Under the pieces are notes generated by a model. The model saw nothing but the letters and a program-made list of their open reading frames with translations, did no database searches and had not been told where the DNA came from. 12,140 nt of DNA from the NCBI GenBank assembly GCA_964614585.1, contig CAZTLW010000073.1, positions 1 to 12,140 on the forward strand, written 5' to 3'. Shown here in pieces: positions 1 to 6,021 of this stretch (positions are counted from its first letter, which is position 1; every line of letters starts with the position of its first letter). Source of the DNA: JAHEFX01 sp964614585 (lineage in GTDB: Bacteria; Actinomycetota; Acidimicrobiia; Spongiisociales; JAENVV01). A program made the translations under genes and the position numbers.

Positions 1-74
1 TGTCGCCGTGGCTCGACCTGCAGATCCTCACCACGAGCCTCGCCACCGTGCTGCTGGGCCGGGGGGCGCGATGA
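1..74 (+). CDS. C-terminal end of a polyprenyl-phosphate sugar transferase (partial)
   Basis: Only the last 23 codons are in the window, in frame from position 3 and ending at TGA 72-74. The readable tail is SPWLDLQILTTSL followed by ATVLLGRGAR. The W-L-D-L-x-I-L-x-x-(S/T)-x-x-x-V-L-x-G-R-G-A pattern is typical of the extreme C-terminus of WcaJ/WbaP-type undecaprenyl-phosphate sugar-1-phosphate transferases (bacterial sugar transferase family). These membrane enzymes start exopolysaccharide or O-antigen synthesis by loading a sugar phosphate on the lipid carrier. The stop overlaps the start of the UDP-glucose dehydrogenase gene as ATGA, so the two are probably co-translated, which fits a polysaccharide locus upstream. 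The identification rests on a short tail, so it is probable rather than certain; the catalytic part lies outside the window. Confidence 0.68.
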   Translation, partial: SPWLDLQILTTSLATVLLGRGAR

Positions 75-1336
75 GCGCCGTCGGCGTGATCGGCGCCGGC
101 TACGTCGGCCTCGTGACCGCCGCCGGCCTGGCCTCCCTCGGCCATCGGGTCGTCCTCACCGAGCGGGACCCAGAGCGAGTGCGATTGGTGTCCGAGGGAC
201 GAGCCCCGTTCCACGAACCGGGCGTCGACGCCGCCCTGGCCGACGCCCTCGCCGGCGGCACCCTGACGGTGAGCGGCCGCAACACCGACGTCCTCGGGTG
301 CGACGTCGTGTTGCTCGCCCTTCCCACGCCCCCGCTGGCCGACGGCAGTGCCGACACGGCGGCGGTCGAGTCGGTGCTCGACGAGCTCCGAGACGGGCTC
401 GACCGCGAGGTGCTGGCCATCCGGTCGACGGTGCCGATCGGGACCATCGCCGCCGCCTCCGACCGTCTCGGGGGCCGGCCGGTCGTCGCCAACCCGGAGT
501 TCCTCCGCGAAGGTCGGGCCCTCGACGACTTCCTCCACCCGGATCGGGTCGTCGTCGGCGCCGACGACCCGGCTGCCGGCAAGGCGGTCCTGGCGCTCTA
601 CGAGGGTCTGCCCGGCGAGCGCATCCTCACCGACCCGATCACCGCCGAGCTCGTGAAGTACGCCTCGAACGCCTACCTCGCCGCCCGAATCACCTTCGTG
701 AACGGCTTGGCGAACCTCGCCACCGCCGTCGGCGCCGACATCGAGACGGTGACCCGGGGCATGGGTCTCGACCCCCGCATCGGGCCCGAGTTCCTGCGAC
801 CCGGCCCGGGCTACGGGGGCTCCTGCTTCCCGAAGGACATCGTGGCGCTCATCGCCCGCTCCCGAGAGGCAGGGTTCCCCTTCGACCTGCTCGAGGCGGT
901 GGTGGCGGCCGACGATGACCAGCGGCGCCACATCGTCGAGCGCCTGTCGGCGGCGGTCGGCGGCCTTGGCGGTCGCCGGGTGGCGCTGTGGGGACTCGCC
1001 TTCAAGTCGGGCACCGACGACACGCGGGTCTCACCGGCGGTGAAGCTGGCCGTCCTGCTCACCGAGGCGGGCGCCGAGGTGGTCGCCCACGATCCGTTGG
1101 CCAGCCCGCCGGCGGGCTTCCCCGGATCGATCGCTGCCGGCCCCGTCGACGCGGCGACGGGTGCGGACGCCGTGCTCGTGGCCACCGAGTGGCCCCAGTA
1201 CGGGACGGTCGACCTCGCCGCGGTCGCCGAGGCGATGGTCGGCGACGTGCTCTTCGATGCCCGCAACGTCGTCGACCGTCGGGCGGCCCAAGCGAGTGGG
1301 CTCCGCTACCTGTCGCTCGGTCGGCGCCTCGACTGA
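71..1336 (+). CDS. ugd: UDP-glucose 6-dehydrogenase (UDP-glucose/GDP-mannose dehydrogenase family)
   Basis: A 421-residue cytosolic enzyme that would oxidise UDP-glucose to UDP-glucuronate with two NAD+, a precursor for surface polysaccharides. The N-terminal Rossmann domain has GVIGAGYVG (residues 5-13). NPEFLREG starts at Asn141. The substrate-domain lysine and asparagine are K196 and N200 in ELVKYASNAY. The catalytic cysteine is C252 in GYGGSCFPKD. The C-terminal UDP-binding domain includes WGLAFKSGTDDTR. Length and motif order are normal for the family. I chose the ATG at 71 because it overlaps the previous gene's stop (ATGA) and directly precedes the Rossmann strand; a longer reading frame back to position 8 runs inside the upstream gene. 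GDP-mannose or UDP-N-acetyl sugar dehydrogenases share these motifs, but the sequence best resembles UDP-glucose enzymes. Confidence 0.9.
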   Translation: MSAVGVIGAGYVGLVTAAGLASLGHRVVLTERDPERVRLVSEGRAPFHEPGVDAALADALAGGTLTVSGRNTDVLGCDVVLLALPTPPLADGSADTAAVESVLDELRDGLDREVLAIRSTVPIGTIAAASDRLGGRPVVANPEFLREGRALDDFLHPDRVVVGADDPAAGKAVLALYEGLPGERILTDPITAELVKYASNAYLAARITFVNGLANLATAVGADIETVTRGMGLDPRIGPEFLRPGPGYGGSCFPKDIVALIARSREAGFPFDLLEAVVAADDDQRRHIVERLSAAVGGLGGRRVALWGLAFKSGTDDTRVSPAVKLAVLLTEAGAEVVAHDPLASPPAGFPGSIAAGPVDAATGADAVLVATEWPQYGTVDLAAVAEAMVGDVLFDARNVVDRRAAQASGLRYLSLGRRLD

Positions 1337-1366
1337 GCGTGCTTCGGTCGGACCAGGATCGGGCGT

Positions 1367-1372
1367 TACGCT
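1367..1372 (+). promoter_or_regulatory. Possible -10 element (TACGCT) of a leaderless promoter before the mauE-like gene
   Basis: TACGCT fits the TANNNT -10 consensus and lies 7 nt before the GTG at 1380, the spacing expected if transcription starts on the start codon. No Shine-Dalgarno sequence precedes that GTG and no clear -35 is seen. It sits in the only non-overlapping gap (1337-1379) of the plus-strand block, so it may separate the polysaccharide genes from the mau-like genes. This is a match to a short motif only. Confidence 0.35.
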
Positions 1373-1379
1373 CCCGTCG

Positions 1380-1883
1380 GTGCTCGTCGCCCAGTCAATC
1401 GCCGCCATCGCCGTCGGGCTCCTCGGCCTCGCGGGCATCGCCAAGATCCTGAGCCCGGACCCGACCGTCGGGGCCCTGCGGGCGGTCGGCCTCCCCGTCG
1501 GACCGATCGCCGTGCGGATCCTCGGCACCGGCGAGGTCGCGGTGGCGGTGGCCGCCGTCGTGTGGGCCCCGGCCGTGGCGGGCGCCGGCCTCGCCTACGT
1601 CGGGTTCCTCGGGTTCGCCGCCGTCGCCGCCCGGCGCGACACGCCGCTCCGGAGCTGTGGATGCTTCGGTCGCGCCGAGACCCCGTCATCCCCGCTCCAC
1701 CTCGTCTTCAACGTCGTGGCCGCCGGATCGCTGGGCGGACTCGCGCTGACCGGCACGCCGCTCCTGCCCACGCTGCCGTGGCCCGAGCTCGTGGGCTTCG
1801 TCGCCTTCGCCGCCCTTGGCGTCCACGCCTCGTATCTCCTTCTCGCCGTGCTCCCCGAGACCCTCTCCGCCGCCCGGGCATGA
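1380..1883 (+). CDS. MauE-like integral membrane protein (MauE/DoxX family)
   Basis: A 167-residue hydrophobic protein with about four membrane segments (roughly residues 5-20, 45-75, 100-120 and 130-155). The hallmark is the vicinal motif S-C-G-C-F-G, with Cys93 and Cys95. This motif is typical of MauE-type proteins, which assist maturation of disulfide-rich exported proteins, classically the methylamine dehydrogenase light chain. The paired cysteines suggest thiol-disulfide exchange at the membrane. The start is taken as GTG 1380: an earlier in-frame ATG (1161) lies deep inside ugd, and a TANNNT element is 7 nt upstream of this GTG. Its stop overlaps the start of the MauA-like gene (ATGA at 1880-1883), and a MauD-like thioredoxin follows, so the neighbours support the assignment. 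A generic DoxX-type role is the alternative. Confidence 0.75.
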   Translation: MLVAQSIAAIAVGLLGLAGIAKILSPDPTVGALRAVGLPVGPIAVRILGTGEVAVAVAAVVWAPAVAGAGLAYVGFLGFAAVAARRDTPLRSCGCFGRAETPSSPLHLVFNVVAAGSLGGLALTGTPLLPTLPWPELVGFVAFAALGVHASYLLLAVLPETLSAARA

Positions 1884-3208
1884 GCACCGCCCTCGTCGAC
1901 TCGGCCAGCAAGTTCGTCGACAAGGTGAGCCGTCGCGGCTTCCTGCGGCGGGTCGCCCTCGCCGGCACGGCGATCGTTGCCGCCCCCGTTGCGTACGTCC
2001 TCCGACCGATCTCGGCCTACGCCGCCATCGTCCCGTCCGACTGTGCCCCGGGCACGAAGTGCGCCCAGGGCTGGACGGAGTTCTGCGTCGAGGTCCACGG
2101 CGTGAACACCTGCCCGCCGGGGTCGCTGGTCGGCGGCTGGTGGCGGGCCGAGGGCAACACCTACTGCGACGGCCAGAGCCGCTACTACATGGACTGCCAC
2201 TCGGCCACCTGCTCGTGTGGCTGCAACTCGAGCGGCACCTGTCCCCCCTCGTGCACGCCGTTCGAATGCCACTGCCACGACGATTCCTGCTCCAACTGGA
2301 AGACCGGCTGCAGCCGCTTCCGCTACGGCCAGTGCAACAACCAGGAGCCCTGTATCGGCCCGATCATCTGCCGGGTCGTCACGTGTGTCGCACCCTGGCA
2401 GTGGGACTCGTCGTGCACCCGGACCGACGCCGTGTCCCAGGTCACCTACGAGCACCCGCCGCCGAGCGTCCTCCCCGACACCACCCCCAAGGGCCCCTAC
2501 CCCGCCCGCCCGGCCGTCGTTGCCGCCGGGACCTGGCAGTTGCGGAATTCGCTGACCTCGGGCGGAGCCGACGCCGGCACGTGGGTCTACGGAGACTCGG
2601 GTGACGTGCCCGTCATGGGCGACTTCTCCAATGCCGGGGTCCGCACCGCCGCGGTGGTTCGCGGGGCCCGACGCGGCGTGGCCGGGCGGGAGGACGCCCT
2701 CACGTGGTACCTCCGCCAGATCGAGGGCCCGGGCACCCCCGATCTCGTCGTCCGCTACGGCCGACCCGGCGACATCCCGGTGATCGGCGACTGGAATGGC
2801 GACGGCGTCCACACGATCGGGGTGGTCCGGGGCAACCGGTGGTTGCTTCGCAACGCCAACGCAGCCGGACCGGCCACCTACGACTTCACGTTCGGCCAGC
2901 CCGGCGACATCCCCGTCGTCGGGGACTGGAACGGCGATGGCCGCACCGGCATCGGCGTGGTCCGTGGCGACCGCTGGCTGCTGCGGGACACCGCCTCGGC
3001 CGGTGCCGCCCAGTACGACCTCACCTTCGGCGGTGGGTCCGGGTACCCGGTGACCGGGGACTGGGATGGCGACTGGGCCACCGGTATCGGCTGGTTCGAT
3101 GCCGGCCAGTGGCGCATCCGCAATGCGCTGTCGTCGGGGCCACCCCAGGCGACGTTCACGTTCGGTGACCCCGACGGGCGGCCCGTCACCTGGGGGCGGC
3201 TGGCATGA
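1880..3208 (+). CDS. Tat-exported cysteine-rich protein: methylamine dehydrogenase light chain-like domain fused to FG-GAP/VCBS-like repeats
   Basis: A 442-residue exported protein. Residues 17-24 (SRRGFLRR) form a twin-arginine signal, followed by a hydrophobic stretch and a likely AYA|A cleavage after residue 48. Residues 55-179 contain 20 cysteines. The segment CPPGSLVGGWW (from C78) followed by CDGQSRYYMDC (C96-C106) and a C-x-C-x-C run (111-115) resembles, from memory, the MauA pattern CPPGTxxxxxxW, DGQSYxxxYxDC and RCxC. Domain length (about 130) and Tat export also fit MauA, the subunit that carries tryptophan tryptophylquinone (TTQ). Trp87/88 is the candidate for the first TTQ tryptophan; the second is unclear (W140, W173 or W175). 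Residues 217-442 are about five 45-50-residue repeats of the G-D-I-P-V-x-G-D-W-N-G-D-G type, which usually fold as a beta-propeller. It overlaps its neighbours by 4 bp on both sides. Whether a TTQ forms, and on what substrate it acts, is unknown. Confidence 0.7.
   Translation: MSTALVDSASKFVDKVSRRGFLRRVALAGTAIVAAPVAYVLRPISAYAAIVPSDCAPGTKCAQGWTEFCVEVHGVNTCPPGSLVGGWWRAEGNTYCDGQSRYYMDCHSATCSCGCNSSGTCPPSCTPFECHCHDDSCSNWKTGCSRFRYGQCNNQEPCIGPIICRVVTCVAPWQWDSSCTRTDAVSQVTYEHPPPSVLPDTTPKGPYPARPAVVAAGTWQLRNSLTSGGADAGTWVYGDSGDVPVMGDFSNAGVRTAAVVRGARRGVAGREDALTWYLRQIEGPGTPDLVVRYGRPGDIPVIGDWNGDGVHTIGVVRGNRWLLRNANAAGPATYDFTFGQPGDIPVVGDWNGDGRTGIGVVRGDRWLLRDTASAGAAQYDLTFGGGSGYPVTGDWDGDWATGIGWFDAGQWRIRNALSSGPPQATFTFGDPDGRPVTWGRLA
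2528..3205 (+). repeat. Coding FG-GAP/VCBS-like repeats in the MauA-like protein
   Basis: About five protein repeats begin with a W-x-(I/L)-R-N type strand, followed by F-x-F-G-x-x-G-D-(I/V)-P-V-x-G-D-W-(N/D)-G-D and then G-(I/V)-G-V-V-R. Repeats 2 and 3 keep the D-W-N-G-D-G calcium-loop-like motif best. The first has DFSNAG instead, and the last is cut short at the C-terminus. The repeats are diverged at DNA level, so they are old rather than recently amplified. Confidence 0.7.
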
Positions 3209-3900
3209 CGGCCATCATCGTCATCGAGGCCGTCGTCATCGCCCTGTTGCTCATCCTCGTCGCCGGGTTGTTGAAGAGCCATGCCGAGATCCTCCGCCAA
3301 CTCCACCGGCTCGGGGCACCCGTCGACGGCGGGACCTCGACGACGGTGCCACTGCGGCCCCGGCCCCCGACCACCGGCTTCGGGTCGGTGCCGATCGACA
3401 CGATCGCCGGGAGCGATCCCCGCGGCGCCGCCCGCTCGGTCAGCCTGGCCTCGGGCCGGGGGGCCACGCTCGTGTCGTTCCTCTCGTCGGGTTGCGCCTC
3501 GTGTCGCACGTTCTGGGAGGCTTTCGGCACGGGGGCGTCGCCCGTCCCCGATGCCCGGGTGGTGGTGGTCACGAAGGGTCCGGCCGCCGAGTCGCCGGGC
3601 ACGCTGGCGGGCCTCGCCCCGGCCACCGTGCCGGTGATCATGTCCGACGAGGCCTGGGATGCCTTCCGGGTCCCCATGACGCCCTACTTCGTGCTCGTCG
3701 ACGCCGAGGGCACCGTCCTCGGGGAGGGATCGGCCACGACCCCCGCCCAGCTCGACGACCTGCTCGCCCGCTCGGCGGCCGACGCCGACCCCACCCGACT
3801 CGACACCGAGGGGCGGGAGCACTTCACCGACGACGCCTTGGGACGCGCCGGCATCGAGCCCGGTGACCCGTCGCTCCACGAGAACCCGCTCGACCGATGA
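3205..3900 (+). CDS. Membrane-anchored thioredoxin-like protein of MauD/TlpA type
   Basis: A 231-residue protein. Residues 3-23 form one N-terminal membrane anchor with no cleavage site evident. A linker rich in Pro, Thr and Arg (about 38-60) follows, then a thioredoxin fold facing outside. The active site is C97-A-S-C100 in SFLSSGCASC, and the cis-proline is T159-P160 before YFVLVDAEG. These are the only cysteines. MauD proteins have the same plan and are needed to build the disulfide-rich light chain of methylamine dehydrogenase. Here the gene directly follows the MauA-like gene with a 4-bp overlap (ATG 3205, TGA 3206-3208) and overlaps the CcdA-like gene downstream. It is a likely reductase or isomerase for the 20-cysteine MauA-like protein, fed with electrons by the next gene product. 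The C-terminal acidic tail (about 190-231) is unassigned. Confidence 0.8.
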   Translation: MTAIIVIEAVVIALLLILVAGLLKSHAEILRQLHRLGAPVDGGTSTTVPLRPRPPTTGFGSVPIDTIAGSDPRGAARSVSLASGRGATLVSFLSSGCASCRTFWEAFGTGASPVPDARVVVVTKGPAAESPGTLAGLAPATVPVIMSDEAWDAFRVPMTPYFVLVDAEGTVLGEGSATTPAQLDDLLARSAADADPTRLDTEGREHFTDDALGRAGIEPGDPSLHENPLDR

Positions 3901-4562
3901 CCACCCAGGTGGCCCTCGCCGTCCTCGTCGCCCTGCTGGCCGCCGTCCGTTCGACCTGGTCGCCCTGAGGGGAGTCGATGCTGTCCAGCATCCACCCGCT
4001 CGGGGAGCGGGCACGCCACAACCGATGGGCCGTCACCGTGATCGCCTTCACCCTCGGCGCCGTGGTGGGCGGTGCGGCCGTCGGAGCCGCCCTCGGTGGT
4101 GTCGGTTCGCTCGCCGTCGCCGACTGGTCGGAGACCACCCGTCTCACCGTCACCGGCCTCGTGGCGCTCGGCGCCGGCCTCGTCGACCTGGGCGTCCGCC
4201 CGCCGGGCCCCCAACGACAGGTCAACGAGCACTGGATCGGCCGGTTCCGCGGCTGGGTCTACGGCGGCTCGTTCGGGCTGGAGTTGGGCGTGGGGGTGGC
4301 CACCTACGTCGTGACGTGGCTGGTCTACGCGACGTTTGCCGCCGCCGTGCTCACCGCCGACTGGCGGTCGGGCCTCCTCGTCGGCGGGGTCTTCGGCCTC
4401 GGTCGCTCACTCGGGGTGCTCGCCGCCGGCTGGATCGACCGGCCCTCGCGCCTCACCGCCTTCCACCGGGCCATGGCGTCGCTCGGGCCGCCGGTACGGC
4501 GCACGGCACCGGTGCTCGCCTCCGTCGCCGGGGCCGTCGCCGTGTGGGGAGGGCTGACATGA
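3897..4562 (+). CDS. Candidate selenoprotein: CcdA/DsbD-like membrane protein with in-frame UGA at codon 24
   Basis: Translation from ATG 3897, which overlaps the mauD-like stop (ATGA), gives MTTQVALAVLVALLAAV then RSTWSP. It meets TGA at 3966-3968 and continues in the same frame (GESMLSSIHP) to TGA 4560-4562. Reading TGA as selenocysteine gives 221 residues: U24 in the motif S-P-U-G, then about five more membrane segments (near residues 45-67, 78-97, 118-148, 157-177 and 199-217). CcdA/DsbD transporters have six helices, and helix 1 ends in a redox Ser-Pro-Cys. The frame has no Cys codon, so U24 would be its only redox residue. A strong stem-loop follows the UGA. The MauE- and MauD-like genes alongside fit a thiol relay. 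Alternatives: a nonsense mutation, or two proteins, with the second starting at ATG 3978 (194 residues) after GGGGAG spaced only 3 nt. Confidence that the whole frame is one functional gene is moderate to good. Confidence 0.68.
3969..3997 (+). promoter_or_regulatory. Candidate bacterial SECIS stem-loop just after the in-frame UGA
   Basis: GATGCTG (3977-3983) and CAGCATC (3986-3992) are perfect inverted repeats around TC. This is a 7-bp stem with a 2-nt loop, or more realistically a 6-bp stem with a GUCC tetraloop. The stem can extend past a C-C mismatch with U3975-A3994 and G3974-C3995, then past a bulged A3973 with G3972-C3996 and G3971-C3997. The loop G (3983) is 17 nt from the U of the UGA, close to the spacing in the E. 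coli fdhF element as I recall it. Bacterial SECIS elements lie inside the coding sequence directly after UGA, usually with G (often GU) at the loop start, and bind SelB. The fit is good, but no folding calculation was run. Confidence 0.6.
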
Positions 4563-5017
4563 CCGACCTGCAGGGCGCCGGCATCGCCGTGACCATCCCC
4601 GCCGACTGGGAGGGCTCGATCCGGGACGGCCGGTTCCGGCCGCTCGCCAGCGGGGCGGTCGACCCCACCCTCGTCCACCTCGCCTCGTTCCCCCTGCCGG
4701 AGTCGCGGGGGACGTTCGGCGGCGGCGCCGTCGAGCTCATGACGAGCCTCGACGTGCTCATGGTGCTCCTCGAGTATGGCCCCGAGAGCGCCGGCACCCC
4801 GCTCTTCGCCGCCGAGGGCATCCCCCGTCGGCTCGACCCCCAGGCGTTCAGCCCCGACGGCCTGCAGGCCGGTCGACCGGGCCAGAGCGGCCTGCAGCAG
4901 TTCTTCACCCACCGAGGACGAGCCTTCTGCCTCTACGTCGTGCTCGGCTCCCACCTCGACCGAGTCGATCTCGTCGCGCGAGTCAATGCCGTGCTGGCCA
5001 CGCTGGAGATCGAGTGA
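4559..5017 (+). CDS. Small protein of unknown function in the mau-like operon
   Basis: A 152-residue protein that I do not recognise. It has no signal peptide or membrane segment, so it is probably cytoplasmic. It opens with a short beta-like segment GIAVTIPADWEG, a pattern often seen at the N-terminus of small actinobacterial proteins of unknown role. Other marks are a glycine-rich GTFGGGAVELM (about residues 60-70) and a predicted C-terminal helix (RVDLVARVNAVLATLEIE). There is a single cysteine, in RAFCLYVV. The ATG at 4559 overlaps the stop of the CcdA-like gene (ATGA), and its own stop overlaps the next start (GTGA at 5014-5017). It is therefore almost certainly translated with the redox genes. 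Its place between a membrane redox protein and an SLH protein gives no specific function. Confidence 0.8.
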   Translation: MTDLQGAGIAVTIPADWEGSIRDGRFRPLASGAVDPTLVHLASFPLPESRGTFGGGAVELMTSLDVLMVLLEYGPESAGTPLFAAEGIPRRLDPQAFSPDGLQAGRPGQSGLQQFFTHRGRAFCLYVVLGSHLDRVDLVARVNAVLATLEIE

Positions 5018-6021
5018 GGCGGCGGTGGGTCGCCGGGGCCGTGGCCGTGGTCGCGGTGGCGGCCATCGGCTACGTCCTGGTGGGCGACGAACCGGCCGAG
5101 GGCGTCGTGCTGCAAGGGGCCTTCGTCGATGACAACGGATCGGTGTTCGAGGCTGACATCGATGCGATTGCGGCGGCGGGGATCACGAAGGGCTGCAACC
5201 CGCCGGCGAACACCCGGTTTTGTCCCGATGGCCTGGTCACCCGGGGACAGATGGCGGCCTTCCTCAACCGGGCGTTGGGGTTGCCGCCGGGTCCGGATGC
5301 GTTCTCCGACGACGACGACTCGATCTTCGAGGCGGACATCGACGCGATCGCAGCGGCGGGGATCACCCGGGGCTGCAATCCACCGGCGAACACCCGGTTT
5401 TGTCCCGATGGCCTGGTCACCCGGGAGCAGATGGCGGCCTTCCTGAACCGGGCGTTGGGGTTGTCGGCGGGTCCGGATGCGTTCGTCGACGACGACCTCT
5501 CCATCTTCGAGGCGGACATCGATGCGATTGCGGCGGCGGGGATCACGAAGGGCTGCAACCCGCCGGCGAACACCCGCTATTGCCCCCGCGACGATGTCAC
5601 CCGCGGGCAGATGGCCGCCTTTCTTCGCCGGGCCCTGGGGCTCCCGGGCGTCGTGGAGGCGATCCCGGTCGGCGACCATCCCGAGATGCGGTGTTCGAAG
5701 GACGGGTCGTCCTGTTCGCTGGTGGTCGACCTGTCGGCCAGCCGCTCCTACCGGGTCGAGGAGGGGTGGTACGTGGTGCTGCCGGCGACGAACGAGGAAC
5801 TGGCCGGCCTGGGAGCGGGAAGCACGTCGTTCTCCCTCACCAGGGCCGGTTCGACCGTTGGGCTCTCCGAACGGCCCACCTACGACGATGGTGGTCTGCG
5901 GTACCGGACCTGGCGCGGGACGGTCACGTTCCCGGCCGGCACCCACTCGCTCGTCGGCCGCTGGCGCTGGCAGGGCGATCTGGAACTCACGACGACCGTG
6001 ACGGTCCGGGCCGCCGGTTGA
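5014..6021 (+). CDS. Exported protein with three SLH repeats and a C-terminal domain of unknown function
   Basis: A 335-residue protein. Its N-terminus (RRRW then a hydrophobic run to about residue 24) is a signal peptide or signal anchor. Residues 37-216 are three 60-residue S-layer-homology-type repeats with the pattern SIFEADIDAIAAAGIT, GCNPPANTRFCPDG, VTRxQMAAFLNRALGL. SLH repeats bind cell-wall polymers and hold proteins on the surface. Each repeat carries two cysteines, likely one disulfide per repeat. The C-terminal domain (about 217-335) looks beta-rich, contains the pair CSKDGSSC, and has no family I recognise. The GTG start at 5014 is chosen from the GTGA overlap with the previous stop. 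It is last in the operon; its stop abuts that of the opposing SpoIID-like gene. The disulfides would suit the redox module upstream, but that link is inference. Confidence 0.82.
   Translation: MRRRWVAGAVAVVAVAAIGYVLVGDEPAEGVVLQGAFVDDNGSVFEADIDAIAAAGITKGCNPPANTRFCPDGLVTRGQMAAFLNRALGLPPGPDAFSDDDDSIFEADIDAIAAAGITRGCNPPANTRFCPDGLVTREQMAAFLNRALGLSAGPDAFVDDDLSIFEADIDAIAAAGITKGCNPPANTRYCPRDDVTRGQMAAFLRRALGLPGVVEAIPVGDHPEMRCSKDGSSCSLVVDLSASRSYRVEEGWYVVLPATNEELAGLGAGSTSFSLTRAGSTVGLSERPTYDDGGLRYRTWRGTVTFPAGTHSLVGRWRWQGDLELTTTVTVRAAG
5122..5661 (+). repeat. Three tandem 180-bp repeats coding SLH units
   Basis: Units start at 5122, 5302 and 5482 with an exact 180-bp period and no indels. Similarity is patchy. 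Bases 5161-5220 match 5521-5580 at 58 of 60 positions but match 5341-5400 at only 52. The next 60 bases of units 1 and 2 (5221-5280 and 5401-5460) match at 57 of 60, while unit 3 is clearly diverged there. The pattern suggests local gene conversion or unequal exchange. Confidence 0.9.

Noticed and set aside
8..70. N-terminal extension of the UDP-glucose dehydrogenase
   Set aside because: These codons lie inside the sugar-transferase tail, and the Rossmann fold begins right after ATG 71.
3897..3968. A separate 23-residue membrane peptide ending at TGA 3966
   Set aside because: It fits the overlap pattern, but the frame continues unbroken past the TGA into a membrane protein that lacks its first helix and any redox residue, and a stem-loop follows at once. 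One recoded gene explains more. A nonsense mutation cannot be fully excluded from one sequence.
3978..4562. Independent membrane-protein gene starting at ATG 3978
   Set aside because: GGGGAG is only 3 nt from this ATG, and this start would discard the in-frame helix upstream. It is kept as the alternative, not the main call.
5122..5661. Repeat array resembling CRISPR or a mobile element
   Set aside because: The 180-bp units are in frame, code SLH repeats, and have no spacers or terminal inverted repeats.
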